A DNA stretch of 9,174 nucleotides, taken from NCBI GenBank assembly GCA_900552875.1, contig USCS01000054.1:1-9174 (forward strand). Reading direction: 5' to 3'. The stretch is from an uncultured Collinsella sp. GTDB lineage: Bacteria > Actinomycetota > Coriobacteriia > Coriobacteriales > Coriobacteriaceae. This document shows positions 1 to 6,680 of this stretch, piece after piece. The translations under genes and the position numbers were made by a program. Under the pieces are notes generated by a model. It saw nothing but the letters and a program-made list of their open reading frames with translations, was not told the origin of the DNA and searched no databases. How positions within the stretch are numbered: the first letter of the stretch is position 1; each line of letters begins with the position of its first letter.

Positions 1-28
1 CCCGCCAGCCCAACCCCTCAAACGACAG

Positions 29-62
29 AAACCCCGGCAGCTCTTCGCAACTGCCGGGGTTT
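29..62 (+). terminator. Intrinsic terminator of an upstream gene outside the window
   Basis: A perfect 12-base-pair stem pairs 29-40 (AAACCCCGGCAG) with 51-62 (CTGCCGGGGTTT), with a 10-base loop. The T residues form the end of the stem and no long T-run follows. It is best read as the terminator of a plus-strand gene lying left of position 1. It could also be a transcribed hairpin with another role. Confidence 0.6.
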
Positions 63-90
63 CCGCGGAAAAGGGGGACATGATCCTCAA

Positions 91-140
91 GCGAACGGCA
101 AAGGGGCAAACCGTTTTCGCTCAACTGCTTTATGCCCCTT
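91..140 (+). other. Interleaved inverted repeats, possible H-type pseudoknot
   Basis: GCGAACGG (91-98) can pair with CCGTTTTCGC (111-120) if two T residues bulge. AAGGGGCA (101-108) pairs perfectly with TGCCCCTT (133-140). The second 5' arm lies in the loop of the first stem, which is the order of arms in an H-type pseudoknot, with connecting loops of about 2, 2 and 12 bases. The pairing is seen in the sequence; whether it is transcribed or folds is inference. Confidence 0.3.
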
Positions 141-243
141 GCTCGCGGACTCAATCAGTGCGCATGCGGCAACACAAAGCCGCTACACCTGTGACGGAGC
201 TATGAAGTGGTATCTATTGCCGGAGCGGGCTATGCCAAGGAGT

Positions 244-286
244 GTCCCAGATTGCCGGCAGATAAGGAACGTCCCCAGGTGCCGGC
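244..286 (+). repeat. GTCCC/GGAACGT repeat-like element, copy 1 (TGCCGGCA core)
   Basis: Two direct units are visible. GTCCC leads to TTGCCGGCA (252-260); then AAGGAAC is followed by GTCCCCAGG and TGCCGGC (280-286). TGCCGGCA (253-260) is a perfect 8-base palindrome. The same framework, GTCCC(C)A, palindrome, GGAAC-GT(C/T)CC, palindrome half again, recurs at 2424-2466 with a different palindrome. It looks like a small dispersed intergenic element, perhaps of REP type. Confidence 0.45.
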
Positions 287-398
287 CGCGGGCGTGACTT
301 TCGTCCCGTTTGATACTCCGCTGGCCTAGATGTTCGTCATGTGCGCCCGTAAACGTGGGACAATGGCGTTGCTGGTATCACAGACAAAGGATGTGCCT

Positions 399-2342
399 AT
401 GAACGCCCCCGTTGCCAAAACCTGTCGGCAGCGCCGCCTGTTTGCGCGATTCGCTTCCGTCTGCGCGCTCGTTGCGCTTGCGTTGTTGCTGCTGCCTGCC
501 GCCGCGCACGCCGACGGCTACTCCATGACCCAAACCTACATCAGTGCCACGGTCGAGGCCGATGGATCGCTGACCGTTGTCGAGGGACGCCAGTTTGATT
601 TCGACGACGACATCAACGGCGTGTTTTGGGAGATCAATACGGGCACCAACCAGCAGGGCGGCACGGCGGACGTTGACGTGCTGAGTGTCGAGGAAGAGGA
701 CACCGCGTTTAACAAAGTCGATAGCGCGAACAAGGGCGATTCTGGCGTCTACACGGTCGAGCAGGCCGGTGACGGCGTAAGGATTAAGGTGTTCAGCCCC
801 CACGAGAGCGGCGACAGCGCGATCTATTACGTGAGCTACACCATGACCGGTGCGGTTATGAACTGGGCCGATACCGCCGAGCTCTACTGGAAGTTCGTGG
901 GCGACGGCTGGTCTGCGGATTCCGACGATGTCGAGATGGAAGTGCGCTTCGCAAATGCCGCTGCCGGGACGGCGGCCGTCAAAGGCGATAACTTCCGCGC
1001 ATGGGGCCACGGTCCGCTGGCGGGCGACGTGTCGCTCGATGAGGACGAGCCCATGGTCACCTATACCATTCCCTGCGTGCATCAGGGCGAATTCGCCGAG
1101 GCACGCATCGCCTTCCCTAGCGACTGGGTGCCGCAGCTTACCGCTTCGGGCGAAGAGCGCATGTCAACGATCATGAGCGAAGAGAAGGAATGGGCCGACG
1201 AGGCTAACGCCCGCCGCGCTCACGCTCGCATGATTGCCAATTCACTTGCCGTGCTAAGTGTTGTTGCGGCGGTGGCCTTTACCGGCACAATCGTTATGCT
1301 CAAGCTGCGCAAGCGCAAGCCCAAGCCGCTTTTCCAGGACGAATATTTCCGCGATGTGCCTTCGGCCGACCATCCCGCCGTGCTTTCGGCCCTCATGAGC
1401 TGGAACGAGGTGCCCGATCAGGCATATATCGCCACGCTCATGAAGCTCACTGACGACCGTGTGATCAAGCTGGAGCAGGCGACCGTGACCAAGGCCAAGA
1501 AGGGTCTGTTGGGGCGTGAAAAAGAAGAGCAGACGTATCGCGTGACGGTGAGTGATGCGGGCTGGAAGTCGGCCAAGGGCATTGACCACATGGTGCTCAA
1601 GGTCTTCTTTGCCGGTGCTAAGCCTGACGAGAACGGTGACCGTTCGCGCACGTTCGACGAGCTGCAGCACTACGTCAAGCAGCACGCTACACCCGTGGGT
1701 GATAAGCTCGAGGACTATCAGAACACCGTTAAGGGCAAGCTGGCCGATAGCGAGTACGTTGCCTCGGACGGCATTGTTGCAATGGTGTTTTGCCTGGTTC
1801 TTGGTATCCTGATTGCCTTTGTTCCCGTGGGATCCATTTTCTTTACCGATGGCGCACAGGCGAACATTACCGCCGCGGTTATCTCGGTGCCGATTGTGCT
1901 GGTGGGTATCGGCGTGGGCCTTACGTTCCGCCGCTTTACGCCGGAGGGCGCCGAGGTGGCGGCTCGCTGCAAGGCACTTAAGCATTGGCTCGAGGACTTC
2001 ACTCGTCTAAAGGAAGCCGTCCCCGGCGATCTGGTGCTGTGGAACAAGCTGCTGGTGATGGGCGTGGCGCTGGGTGTTTCCAAGGAAGTGCTGCGTCAGC
2101 TTGCCGAGGCCGTGCCTGCGGATCTGCGCAACAGCGACGATTTCTACGACAACTACCCCTGCTACTGGTGGTATTACCATCACTACGGCAACGAGTCTCC
2201 GCTCGATTCGTTCAACGATGTGTATCACGAGACCATCCGCGAGCTGGCTTCGAGTTCCGATAGCTCGAGCGGCGGCAGCGGCGGCGGCTTTTCCGGTGGC
2301 GGCGGTGGCGGCGTCGGCGGAGGCGGCGGCGGAACGTTCTAG
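399..2342 (+). CDS. DUF2207 (YciQ-like) membrane protein with Gly-rich C-terminal tail
   Basis: This is a 647-residue predicted cell-envelope protein of the DUF2207/YciQ type; its biochemical function is unknown. The reading frame is open from an ATG at 330, but the ATG at 399 is preferred: AAAGGA sits eight bases before it, and the protein then begins with a normal signal peptide (Arg-rich n-region, hydrophobic core at about 19-33, likely cleavage after AHA at 38). An extracytoplasmic beta-rich domain follows (about 40-270). Helix 279-301 is followed by basic residues KLRKRKPKPK, placing the next region in the cytoplasm. A cytoplasmic domain (about 305-455), two more helices (459-482 and 490-510) and a final domain follow. 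Residues 586-597 are strikingly aromatic (YPCYWWYYHHYG). The last 23 residues contain 17 Gly and end in TF, a tail typical of this family. The gene is monocistronic, with a strong terminator directly downstream. The family assignment is recognition from sequence pattern, not a search. Confidence 0.83.
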   Translation: MNAPVAKTCRQRRLFARFASVCALVALALLLLPAAAHADGYSMTQTYISATVEADGSLTVVEGRQFDFDDDINGVFWEINTGTNQQGGTADVDVLSVEEEDTAFNKVDSANKGDSGVYTVEQAGDGVRIKVFSPHESGDSAIYYVSYTMTGAVMNWADTAELYWKFVGDGWSADSDDVEMEVRFANAAAGTAAVKGDNFRAWGHGPLAGDVSLDEDEPMVTYTIPCVHQGEFAEARIAFPSDWVPQLTASGEERMSTIMSEEKEWADEANARRAHARMIANSLAVLSVVAAVAFTGTIVMLKLRKRKPKPLFQDEYFRDVPSADHPAVLSALMSWNEVPDQAYIATLMKLTDDRVIKLEQATVTKAKKGLLGREKEEQTYRVTVSDAGWKSAKGIDHMVLKVFFAGAKPDENGDRSRTFDELQHYVKQHATPVGDKLEDYQNTVKGKLADSEYVASDGIVAMVFCLVLGILIAFVPVGSIFFTDGAQANITAAVISVPIVLVGIGVGLTFRRFTPEGAEVAARCKALKHWLEDFTRLKEAVPGDLVLWNKLLVMGVALGVSKEVLRQLAEAVPADLRNSDDFYDNYPCYWWYYHHYGNESPLDSFNDVYHETIRELASSSDSSSGGSGGGFSGGGGGGVGGGGGGTF

Positions 2343-2356
2343 CGAGTTCTGATTTT

Positions 2357-2403
2357 TGGGATGGATCTTCTCCGGCGACTGCCGACGGATCCATCCCATT
2401 TTT
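2357..2403 (+). terminator. Intrinsic terminator of the DUF2207 gene
   Basis: A perfect 11-base-pair stem pairs 2357-2367 (TGGGATGGATC) with 2388-2398 (GATCCATCCCA). The 20-base loop can extend the hairpin through CGGC (2373-2376) with GCCG (2381-2384). Five T residues follow (2399-2403). It starts 15 bases after the stop codon. The opposite strand has no T-run after the stem, so it should act mainly in the plus direction. Confidence 0.85.
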
Positions 2404-2423
2404 ATGCGCTACCTACGAAGACT

Positions 2424-2466
2424 GTCCCCAACGACTAGTCACTGGGAACGTTCCTAAATGACTAGG
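2424..2466 (+). repeat. GTCCC/GGAACGT repeat-like element, copy 2 (GACTAGTC core)
   Basis: GTCCCCA (2424-2430) is followed by the palindrome GACTAGTC (2433-2440), then GGGAACGTTCC (2444-2454, containing the palindrome GGAACGTTCC) and TGACTAGGT (2459-2467), a partial second copy of the core. The layout and spacing match the element at 244-286, but the palindromic core differs. It sits between the DUF2207 terminator and the 3' end of the convergent acetyltransferase gene. Confidence 0.45.
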
Positions 2467-2480
2467 TATGGCTGCCGGGT

Positions 2481-3122
2481 TTAGGCTGTTAGGTCGAGTT
2501 CGTAGAGGAAGCTTTCGCGCGGCATGTCGTGACGGCGCTCTTCGCGGTTGGCGCGGTGCGTGGCCGTGCGCTTAAAGCCGTGCAGCTCGTAGAACTTCCA
2601 CGAGCAGTTGGAGTCGGTGTACAGGTGCGCCCTCGTCGCTCCAAGCGAGGACAGGTGCGAGACCGCGGCATCGAGCAGAACCGTGCCAACGCCCAGGCCA
2701 TGGACATCGCGATCCACGGCAAGCAGCGTGACCTCGTTGTCGTGCGGCAACGGGCTGCTCTCGAGCAGGCGGTTGTTGGTTCGGATGGTTGCGCGCACAA
2801 ACGAGAGATACTCGGCGCAGGCATCAGGCTCCAGCTCACGCATCTGCGATAGCAGCGCGCGTTCGGTATCCATCCAATGCTCGTTGATAGTGACGCCGGA
2901 GTTCTGTCCTGCGCGTGCAAGTGCAATGCCGCGCGCCTCGCCGTCAATCACCGCAACCTGCGAAAACGTCGATGACGAAAGGCAATAGGCGAGGTCGCAC
3001 GCGGCCTCAAGGCGGTTGTACTCATCGTTATCCGAATTGTTATGCCAAAGCTGTTGCAGAATCAGCGCGATGGCGTCGAAGTCTTCGGTATCAAACGGTC
3101 GGTAGAGAACCCGCGAGACCAT
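2481..3122 (-). CDS. GNAT family N-acetyltransferase
   Basis: A 213-residue soluble protein that very likely transfers an acetyl group from acetyl-CoA to an unknown amine. The fold signature is in the C-terminal half. Strand beta-4 (131-136, VTLLAV) runs into the acetyl-CoA pyrophosphate-binding loop HGLGVGTVLL (141-150), the motif A region of GNAT proteins. SWKFYELHGFKR (174-185) matches motif B, with the usual aromatic residues and the GF turn. The N-terminal 120 residues are helical and less typical and probably shape the substrate site; nothing identifies the substrate. The ATG at 3122 is preceded by AAGAGG at a good distance. The gene is divergent from purH across a 277-base gap and convergent with the DUF2207 gene. 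No clear T-run terminator was seen after its stop. Confidence 0.8.
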   Translation of the reverse strand: MVSRVLYRPFDTEDFDAIALILQQLWHNNSDNDEYNRLEAACDLAYCLSSSTFSQVAVIDGEARGIALARAGQNSGVTINEHWMDTERALLSQMRELEPDACAEYLSFVRATIRTNNRLLESSPLPHDNEVTLLAVDRDVHGLGVGTVLLDAAVSHLSSLGATRAHLYTDSNCSWKFYELHGFKRTATHRANREERRHDMPRESFLYELDLTA

Positions 3123-3399
3123 GGTGCCTCTTTCTTTTGCGGATGCATATCGAGCACAGTTCTACCACGCCATTGGCATCTAATTATGGTGCCCCTGTGT
3201 TCCATGAACTCACCGTGCCCGGTGCCATGCCCATCCCCTCCGCTCGCAAACTTTTTCTGCACATGCGCCCGTTGCGGGGTGCATCGATGCGCTCGATGCG
3301 CTACATTAAATCAGTATTTTCAATGCCGCTGCGCGAGCGCTGCAGATCGACGTATCACCGACTCACAGAGCACGGCGGCGTACCAGACAGGAGGACTGC
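3123..3399. promoter_or_regulatory. Divergent intergenic region between the acetyltransferase gene and purH
   Basis: This must carry the promoters of both genes, but no convincing paired -35/-10 boxes were found. Small structures are visible: the inverted repeat GTTC-CAT-GAAC at 3199-3209, a short hairpin CACCG/CGGTG at 3211-3224, and a tandem duplication of CGATGCGCT at 3285-3302 just before an AT-rich segment (3303-3321) that could hold the purH -10. No known purine riboswitch pattern was recognised. Confidence 0.35.
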
Positions 3400-5007
3400 A
3401 TGGGATCTGATGTGAAGATCGCACGCGCGTTGATCTCGGTTACCGATAAGACGGGCGTCGTCGATTTCGCACGGACGCTGGTTGACGACTTTGGCGTCGA
3501 GATCATCTCTACGGGCGGCACGGCTCGTGCCATCGAGGACGCGGGCGTTCCCGTAACCCCCATCGAGGAGTTCACGGGCTATCCCGAGATGATGGACGGC
3601 CGCGTCAAAACGCTGCATCCCAAGGTTCATGGCGCGCTGCTTGCCCGTCGCGATTCCGAGCAGCACATGCAGGAGGCCGCTCAGCACGGCATTAAGCTGA
3701 TTGATCTGGTCGTCGTCAACCTGTACGAGTTTGAGAAGACCGTCGCCAACCCCGAGGTCACCTTCGCGGACGCCATCGAGCACATCGATATCGGCGGTCC
3801 CTCCATGCTGCGCTCTGCCGCCAAGAACGCCGCGAGCGTCACTGTCATCTCCGACCCGGCCGACTACGACGCCGTCCTTGCCGAGATGCACGAGACCGGC
3901 GGCTGCACCACGCTTTCCACCCGTCGTCGTCTGCAGGTGAAGGTCTACCAGACCACCGCCGCCTACGACACGGCAATCTCCCGTTGGCTCGCCGCCCAGG
4001 CAAGCGACGTGGCGGACACCTCTGCCAAGCTCGAGATCTCGCTGGAGAAGGTCGATGACCTGCGCTATGGTGAGAACCCGCAGCAGAAGGCCACGGTCTA
4101 CCGCTTTGCCGAGGGCTGCGAGAACACCGCGAGCTCCCAGTTCCCGCTCGTGGGCTCCGAGCAGATCCAGGGCAAGCCGCTCAGCTACAACAACTACCTG
4201 GACGCCGACGCCGCCTGGAACCTGGTTCGCGAGTTCGATGAGCCTGCTTGCGTGATCCTCAAGCATCAGAACCCCTGTGGCTCTGCCGTGGCCGACGATA
4301 TCACGTCCGCCTACGACCGCGCCTTCGCCTGCGATCCCAAGAGCGCCTTCGGCGGCATCATCGCCTGCAACCGCGAGGTTCCCTTTGAGCTGGTCGAGCA
4401 CTTCGCCGACCAGAACAAGCAGTTCGTCGAGGTCATCATCGCCCCGGGCTACACCGATGATGCGCTCGAGCGCATGGCTAAGCGCCCCAACCTGCGCGTG
4501 CTGGCCACCGGCGGCGTGGACCACGGCGCCCAGGTGGAGCTGCGCTCCATCGACGGCGGTATGCTGGTGCAGGAGGTCGACCATGTGACCGAGGACCCCG
4601 CGACCTTTACGTTCCCCACCGACCGCAAGCCCACCGACGCCGAGATGGCCGAGCTCGAGTTTGCCTGGAAGGTCTGCAAGGGCGTCAAGTCCAACGCCAT
4701 CCTGGTTTCCAAGGGCAAGGCCGGCATTGGCATGGGTCCGGGTCAGCCCAACCGCGTTGATTCCGCACTGCTGGCCTGCGAGCGTGCCGAGGACTTCTGC
4801 GAGCGCGAGGGCGTTGAGAAGGGCGGCTTTGCCTGCGCAAGCGACGCGTTCTTCCCGTTCCGCGACAACGTGGACGTGCTTGCCGCGCATGGCGTGACCT
4901 GCATCATTCAGCCCGGCGGCTCCAAGCGCGACGACGAGAGCATCCAGGCCTGCAACGAGCATGGCATCGCAATGGTCTTCACCGGCGCCCGCCACTTCCG
5001 CCACTAA
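3400..5007 (+). CDS. purH: Bifunctional AICAR formyltransferase / IMP cyclohydrolase
   Basis: PurH catalyses the last two steps of de novo purine synthesis in the cytoplasm. It formylates AICAR with 10-formyl-tetrahydrofolate and cyclises FAICAR to IMP. At 535 residues it is full length. The N-terminal MGS-like cyclohydrolase domain shows SVTDKTG, STGGT and the diagnostic block TGYPEMMDGRVKTLHP (59-74). The transformylase domain shows LRYGENPQQKA, KPLSYNNYLDADAAW, the catalytic Lys-His pair in LKHQNPCG (K288, H289) and SAFGG. Near the end, the GQPNRVDSA and FFPFRDNVD motifs precede the classic C-terminus VFTGARHFRH. A perfect AGGAGG (3389-3394) lies five bases before the ATG. The gene appears to be a single-gene unit ended by the terminator at 5041-5072; no other pur gene is adjacent. 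A long antisense frame opposite it is a codon-bias artefact. Confidence 0.97.
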   Translation: MGSDVKIARALISVTDKTGVVDFARTLVDDFGVEIISTGGTARAIEDAGVPVTPIEEFTGYPEMMDGRVKTLHPKVHGALLARRDSEQHMQEAAQHGIKLIDLVVVNLYEFEKTVANPEVTFADAIEHIDIGGPSMLRSAAKNAASVTVISDPADYDAVLAEMHETGGCTTLSTRRRLQVKVYQTTAAYDTAISRWLAAQASDVADTSAKLEISLEKVDDLRYGENPQQKATVYRFAEGCENTASSQFPLVGSEQIQGKPLSYNNYLDADAAWNLVREFDEPACVILKHQNPCGSAVADDITSAYDRAFACDPKSAFGGIIACNREVPFELVEHFADQNKQFVEVIIAPGYTDDALERMAKRPNLRVLATGGVDHGAQVELRSIDGGMLVQEVDHVTEDPATFTFPTDRKPTDAEMAELEFAWKVCKGVKSNAILVSKGKAGIGMGPGQPNRVDSALLACERAEDFCEREGVEKGGFACASDAFFPFRDNVDVLAAHGVTCIIQPGGSKRDDESIQACNEHGIAMVFTGARHFRH

Positions 5008-5040
5008 GTTCCGCCCTGGGACAAAATAATCTCTGCAAAA

Positions 5041-5072
5041 GACGGTCGCTCCGTTTGGAGGGCCGTCTTTTT
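5041..5072 (+). terminator. Intrinsic terminator of purH, possibly bidirectional
   Basis: GACGGTC (5041-5047) pairs with GGCCGTC (5061-5067), with one G-T wobble. CTCC (5049-5052) pairs with GGAG (5057-5060), with G5048 bulged and loop GTTT. Five T residues follow, and four A residues precede the stem, which would give a U-run on the other strand too. It ends only 16 bases before the next possible start codon, so the following gene needs its own promoter or readthrough. Confidence 0.85.
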
Positions 5073-5088
5073 GGTATAAGAGGACGGA

Positions 5089-5820
5089 ATGACTAACACG
5101 AAAGGTACAACCATGCCCCAGATTGATGATGCCGAGCTGTTTGGCAATGCCGAGGATCAGCGTGCGTACGAGGACTTTTGCGCCAATCAGGAGGCGGTCG
5201 AGAAGTTTACGCTCGACAAGCCCGCGCTTATCTGCCGTTGGCGCATGTCCAACAAAAAGGTGCCCATGCTCAACCGCCACATCCGCGCGCTGTCCGAGCG
5301 ACTGGTACAGGGCGAACCGCTTACCCATAACATGCTCAGCTGGGCCAAACAGCACGTTGAGTGGTCGCTTGCCGAGGGCGATTACACTGCGCGCGACGGC
5401 GTACTCATGCTGGTGATCGACATCAACGGCAACGCCGCCATGACGGTGGGGGAGTACGAGCCGCTCGCCGATACGTCGGCCAAGGCGCTGCGTGCCCGCT
5501 CTGCCGAGGCCCGTTCCGAGGCCGACGAGACCGGCGTGGCGCCAGAGCTGCTTGCTGCCGTCAACGACGGGGAGCTTGCCTTTGTGGCGCCGGCGGACGA
5601 GTGCCTGTGCGGCACGGCGACGCTCATCGAACAGCTGGCCCAGACCAAGGACATCCCGGTCACGCGCGTAGACATCCCCGCTCAGCTCAAGGGCGCGCTG
5701 TTCCTGGTGAGCGACGAGTACGGCGTGGTCCCCGCCGACGATACCGATGCCGCCGAGGCGGACGCCGCCACGGTCGCCTTCTTCGCCGACGGCTACGAAA
5801 AGCTCCGCGCCCGTCGCTAA
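5089..5820 (+). CDS. Hypothetical soluble protein, family not recognised
   Basis: The product is 243 residues, acidic, with no signal peptide or membrane segment. I do not recognise a family. The N-terminal half (about 40-125) looks like a folded domain: a conserved-looking stretch KPALICRWRMSNKKVPMLNR, a helix rich in charged residues, then a hydrophobic strand VLMLVIDING. The second half alternates Ala/Glu-rich helices with short strands (ALFLVSDEYGVV) and contains one CLCG at about 171. Codon use matches its neighbours, which supports a real gene. Two starts are possible. ATG 5089 has AGAGGA four bases upstream. ATG 5113 (235 residues) has AAAGG seven bases upstream, and it would be the better start if TATAAG at 5075-5080 is the -10 box, because transcription would then begin near 5087. 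It lies between the purH terminator and a hairpin at 5836-5864, so it is probably monocistronic. Confidence 0.72.
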   Translation: MTNTKGTTMPQIDDAELFGNAEDQRAYEDFCANQEAVEKFTLDKPALICRWRMSNKKVPMLNRHIRALSERLVQGEPLTHNMLSWAKQHVEWSLAEGDYTARDGVLMLVIDINGNAAMTVGEYEPLADTSAKALRARSAEARSEADETGVAPELLAAVNDGELAFVAPADECLCGTATLIEQLAQTKDIPVTRVDIPAQLKGALFLVSDEYGVVPADDTDAAEADAATVAFFADGYEKLRARR

Positions 5821-5835
5821 ATGATTATTCTGGGA

Positions 5836-5864
5836 CGGGGATTAAAGAATCATTTTGGTCCCCG
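5836..5864 (+). other. RNA hairpin after the hypothetical gene, possible terminator or repeat
   Basis: Bases 5836-5847 (CGGGGATTAAAG) pair with 5853-5864 (TTTTGGTCCCCG) over 12 positions, with a five-base loop. Three of the pairs are G-U, so the hairpin is stable only as plus-strand RNA. It begins 15 bases after the stop codon. No T-run follows, so as a terminator it would be atypical. The GGGAC next to it (5832-5836) echoes the GTCCC motif of the other intergenic elements in this window. Confidence 0.4.
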
Positions 5865-5925
5865 CCACCGCTGCGAGTGCGAGGCGGACAAAACGCCCCC
5901 GCTCGCGAACAGTTCTGTCATCTTG

Positions 5926-5941
5926 GCACCGCGCGCGGTGC
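5926..5941. promoter_or_regulatory. 16-base perfect palindrome upstream of the response regulator gene, putative operator
   Basis: GCACCGCGCGCGGTGC reads identically on both strands. It lies 59 bases before the response regulator ATG and 19 bases before a CATAAT that could be the -10 box. The position fits a dimeric repressor or activator site, perhaps autoregulation by the response regulator, although OmpR-family sites are more often direct repeats. The binding role is inference. Confidence 0.35.
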
Positions 5942-5960
5942 ACACCTGCAGTTTCGCAGC

Positions 5961-5966
5961 CATAAT
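5961..5966 (+). promoter_or_regulatory. Possible -10 box for the two-component operon
   Basis: CATAAT differs from TATAAT at one position and lies 34 bases before the response regulator RBS/start region. No good -35 hexamer is present 16-18 bases upstream, so the promoter may depend on an activator or the call may be wrong. Confidence 0.25.
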
Positions 5967-5999
5967 GGTGGCAAGACAACCAAGAGGGGAGCGGAATTC

Positions 6000-6671
6000 A
6001 TGGCGCTAATCTATATCGTTGAGGACGACGAGCCCATTCGTCGTGAGCTTGCCGACATCCTTGCCCGTGCCGGTTTTGAGGTCGAGGCCTGCGAGTCGTT
6101 CGAGCATGTCTTGCGTGACATCCTGGCCGCTGCACCCGACTTGGTACTGCTCGACCTGACGCTTCCCGTCAAAGACGGCCAGCATATCTGCCACGAAGTC
6201 CGCCGCGAATCCGAGGTTCCCGTCATCGTCCTCACGTCGCGCACGACCGAGATCGACGAGGTCATGGCCATGACGCTCGGCGCGGACGACTTCGTTCCCA
6301 AGCCCTATAGCGCGCGCGTGCTCGTGGCGCGCATCAATGCCTTGCTGCGTCGCACCGCGGCGGCGGGCGAGCGCAGCACGCTCGTCCACAAGGGGCTGGA
6401 GCTCGACCTCGCCCGTTCTATGGTCACCAACACGCAAACCGGTGACAGTACCGAGCTCACCAAAAACGAGCTGCGCATTCTCTCGCTGCTTCTGAGTCGC
6501 GCGGGCAAGATCGTTTCGCGCTCGGCCATCATGCAGGACCTGTGGGACTCCGATGCCTTCGTGGACGACAACGCGCTTACTGTCAACATCAATCGCCTGC
6601 GTACCACGCTCGAAAAAATCGGCATCAAGGGGTATTTGACCACGCATCGCGGCCAGGGCTATTCGGTCTAG
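6000..6671 (+). CDS. OmpR/PhoB-family response regulator (BceR-like by context)
   Basis: A 223-residue DNA-binding response regulator. The receiver domain (1-115) has the acidic pocket E8-D9, the phospho-acceptor D52 in LLDLTLP, T79 in the VLTSR switch strand and the invariant K101 in PKP. The C-terminal winged-helix domain (about 127-223) has ELTKNELRILSLLLSRAG, a recognition helix region in the segment ALTVNINRLRTTLEKIG, and the closing hairpin THRGQGYSV. The ATG at 6000 is preceded by GAGGGGAG. The frame is open far upstream, but that extension overlaps the preceding gene out of frame and lacks homology. The kinase gene starts nine bases after the stop, so the two form an operon. The partner's type suggests a BceR/GraR-like role in cell-envelope stress, but target genes are not evident. 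Confidence 0.93.
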   Translation: MALIYIVEDDEPIRRELADILARAGFEVEACESFEHVLRDILAAAPDLVLLDLTLPVKDGQHICHEVRRESEVPVIVLTSRTTEIDEVMAMTLGADDFVPKPYSARVLVARINALLRRTAAAGERSTLVHKGLELDLARSMVTNTQTGDSTELTKNELRILSLLLSRAGKIVSRSAIMQDLWDSDAFVDDNALTVNINRLRTTLEKIGIKGYLTTHRGQGYSV

Positions 6672-6680
6672 GGGCCGGCT

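Larger units (their letters stand above)
63..398. other. Non-coding stretch upstream of the DUF2207 gene
   Basis: No convincing gene is present. The stretch holds a possible H-type pseudoknot (91-140), a repeat-like element with two GTCCC...TGCCGGC units (244-286) and the leader of the DUF2207 gene. A GATACT at 312-317 could be a -10 box, but no -35 sits at the right distance. A 41-codon ORF (80-205) lies here but has only a crowded purine tract before its ATG and no recognisable product. Confidence 0.5.

Noticed and set aside
80..205. 41-codon ORF starting ATG at 80 with AAGGGGG just before it
   Set aside because: The purine tract is too close to the ATG, the peptide has no recognisable features, and the region overlaps the possible pseudoknot. 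It remains a weak possibility only.
330..398. Earlier ATG codons (330, 339, 363) for the DUF2207 gene
   Set aside because: They lack good ribosome binding sites and would bury the signal peptide behind 12-23 extra residues. The ATG at 399 has AAAGGA and a normal signal peptide follows.
1254..1985. 243-codon minus-strand frame inside the DUF2207 gene
   Set aside because: It is a shadow of a well-supported gene, with no ribosome binding site and no domain. The same applies to the other antisense frames over purH, the two-component genes and usp.
3355..5355. 666-codon open frame on the minus strand opposite purH
   Set aside because: It mirrors purH, whose identity is certain. Long antisense frames are common in GC-rich genes because of third-position bias. 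The translation is low in complexity, rich in Gly/Val/His/Leu, and has no recognisable domain.
5361..5999. Long N-terminal extension of the response regulator frame
   Set aside because: It runs out of frame through the preceding gene, is Arg-rich and unlike any receiver domain. The ATG at 6000 has a good ribosome binding site and gives a standard response regulator N-terminus.
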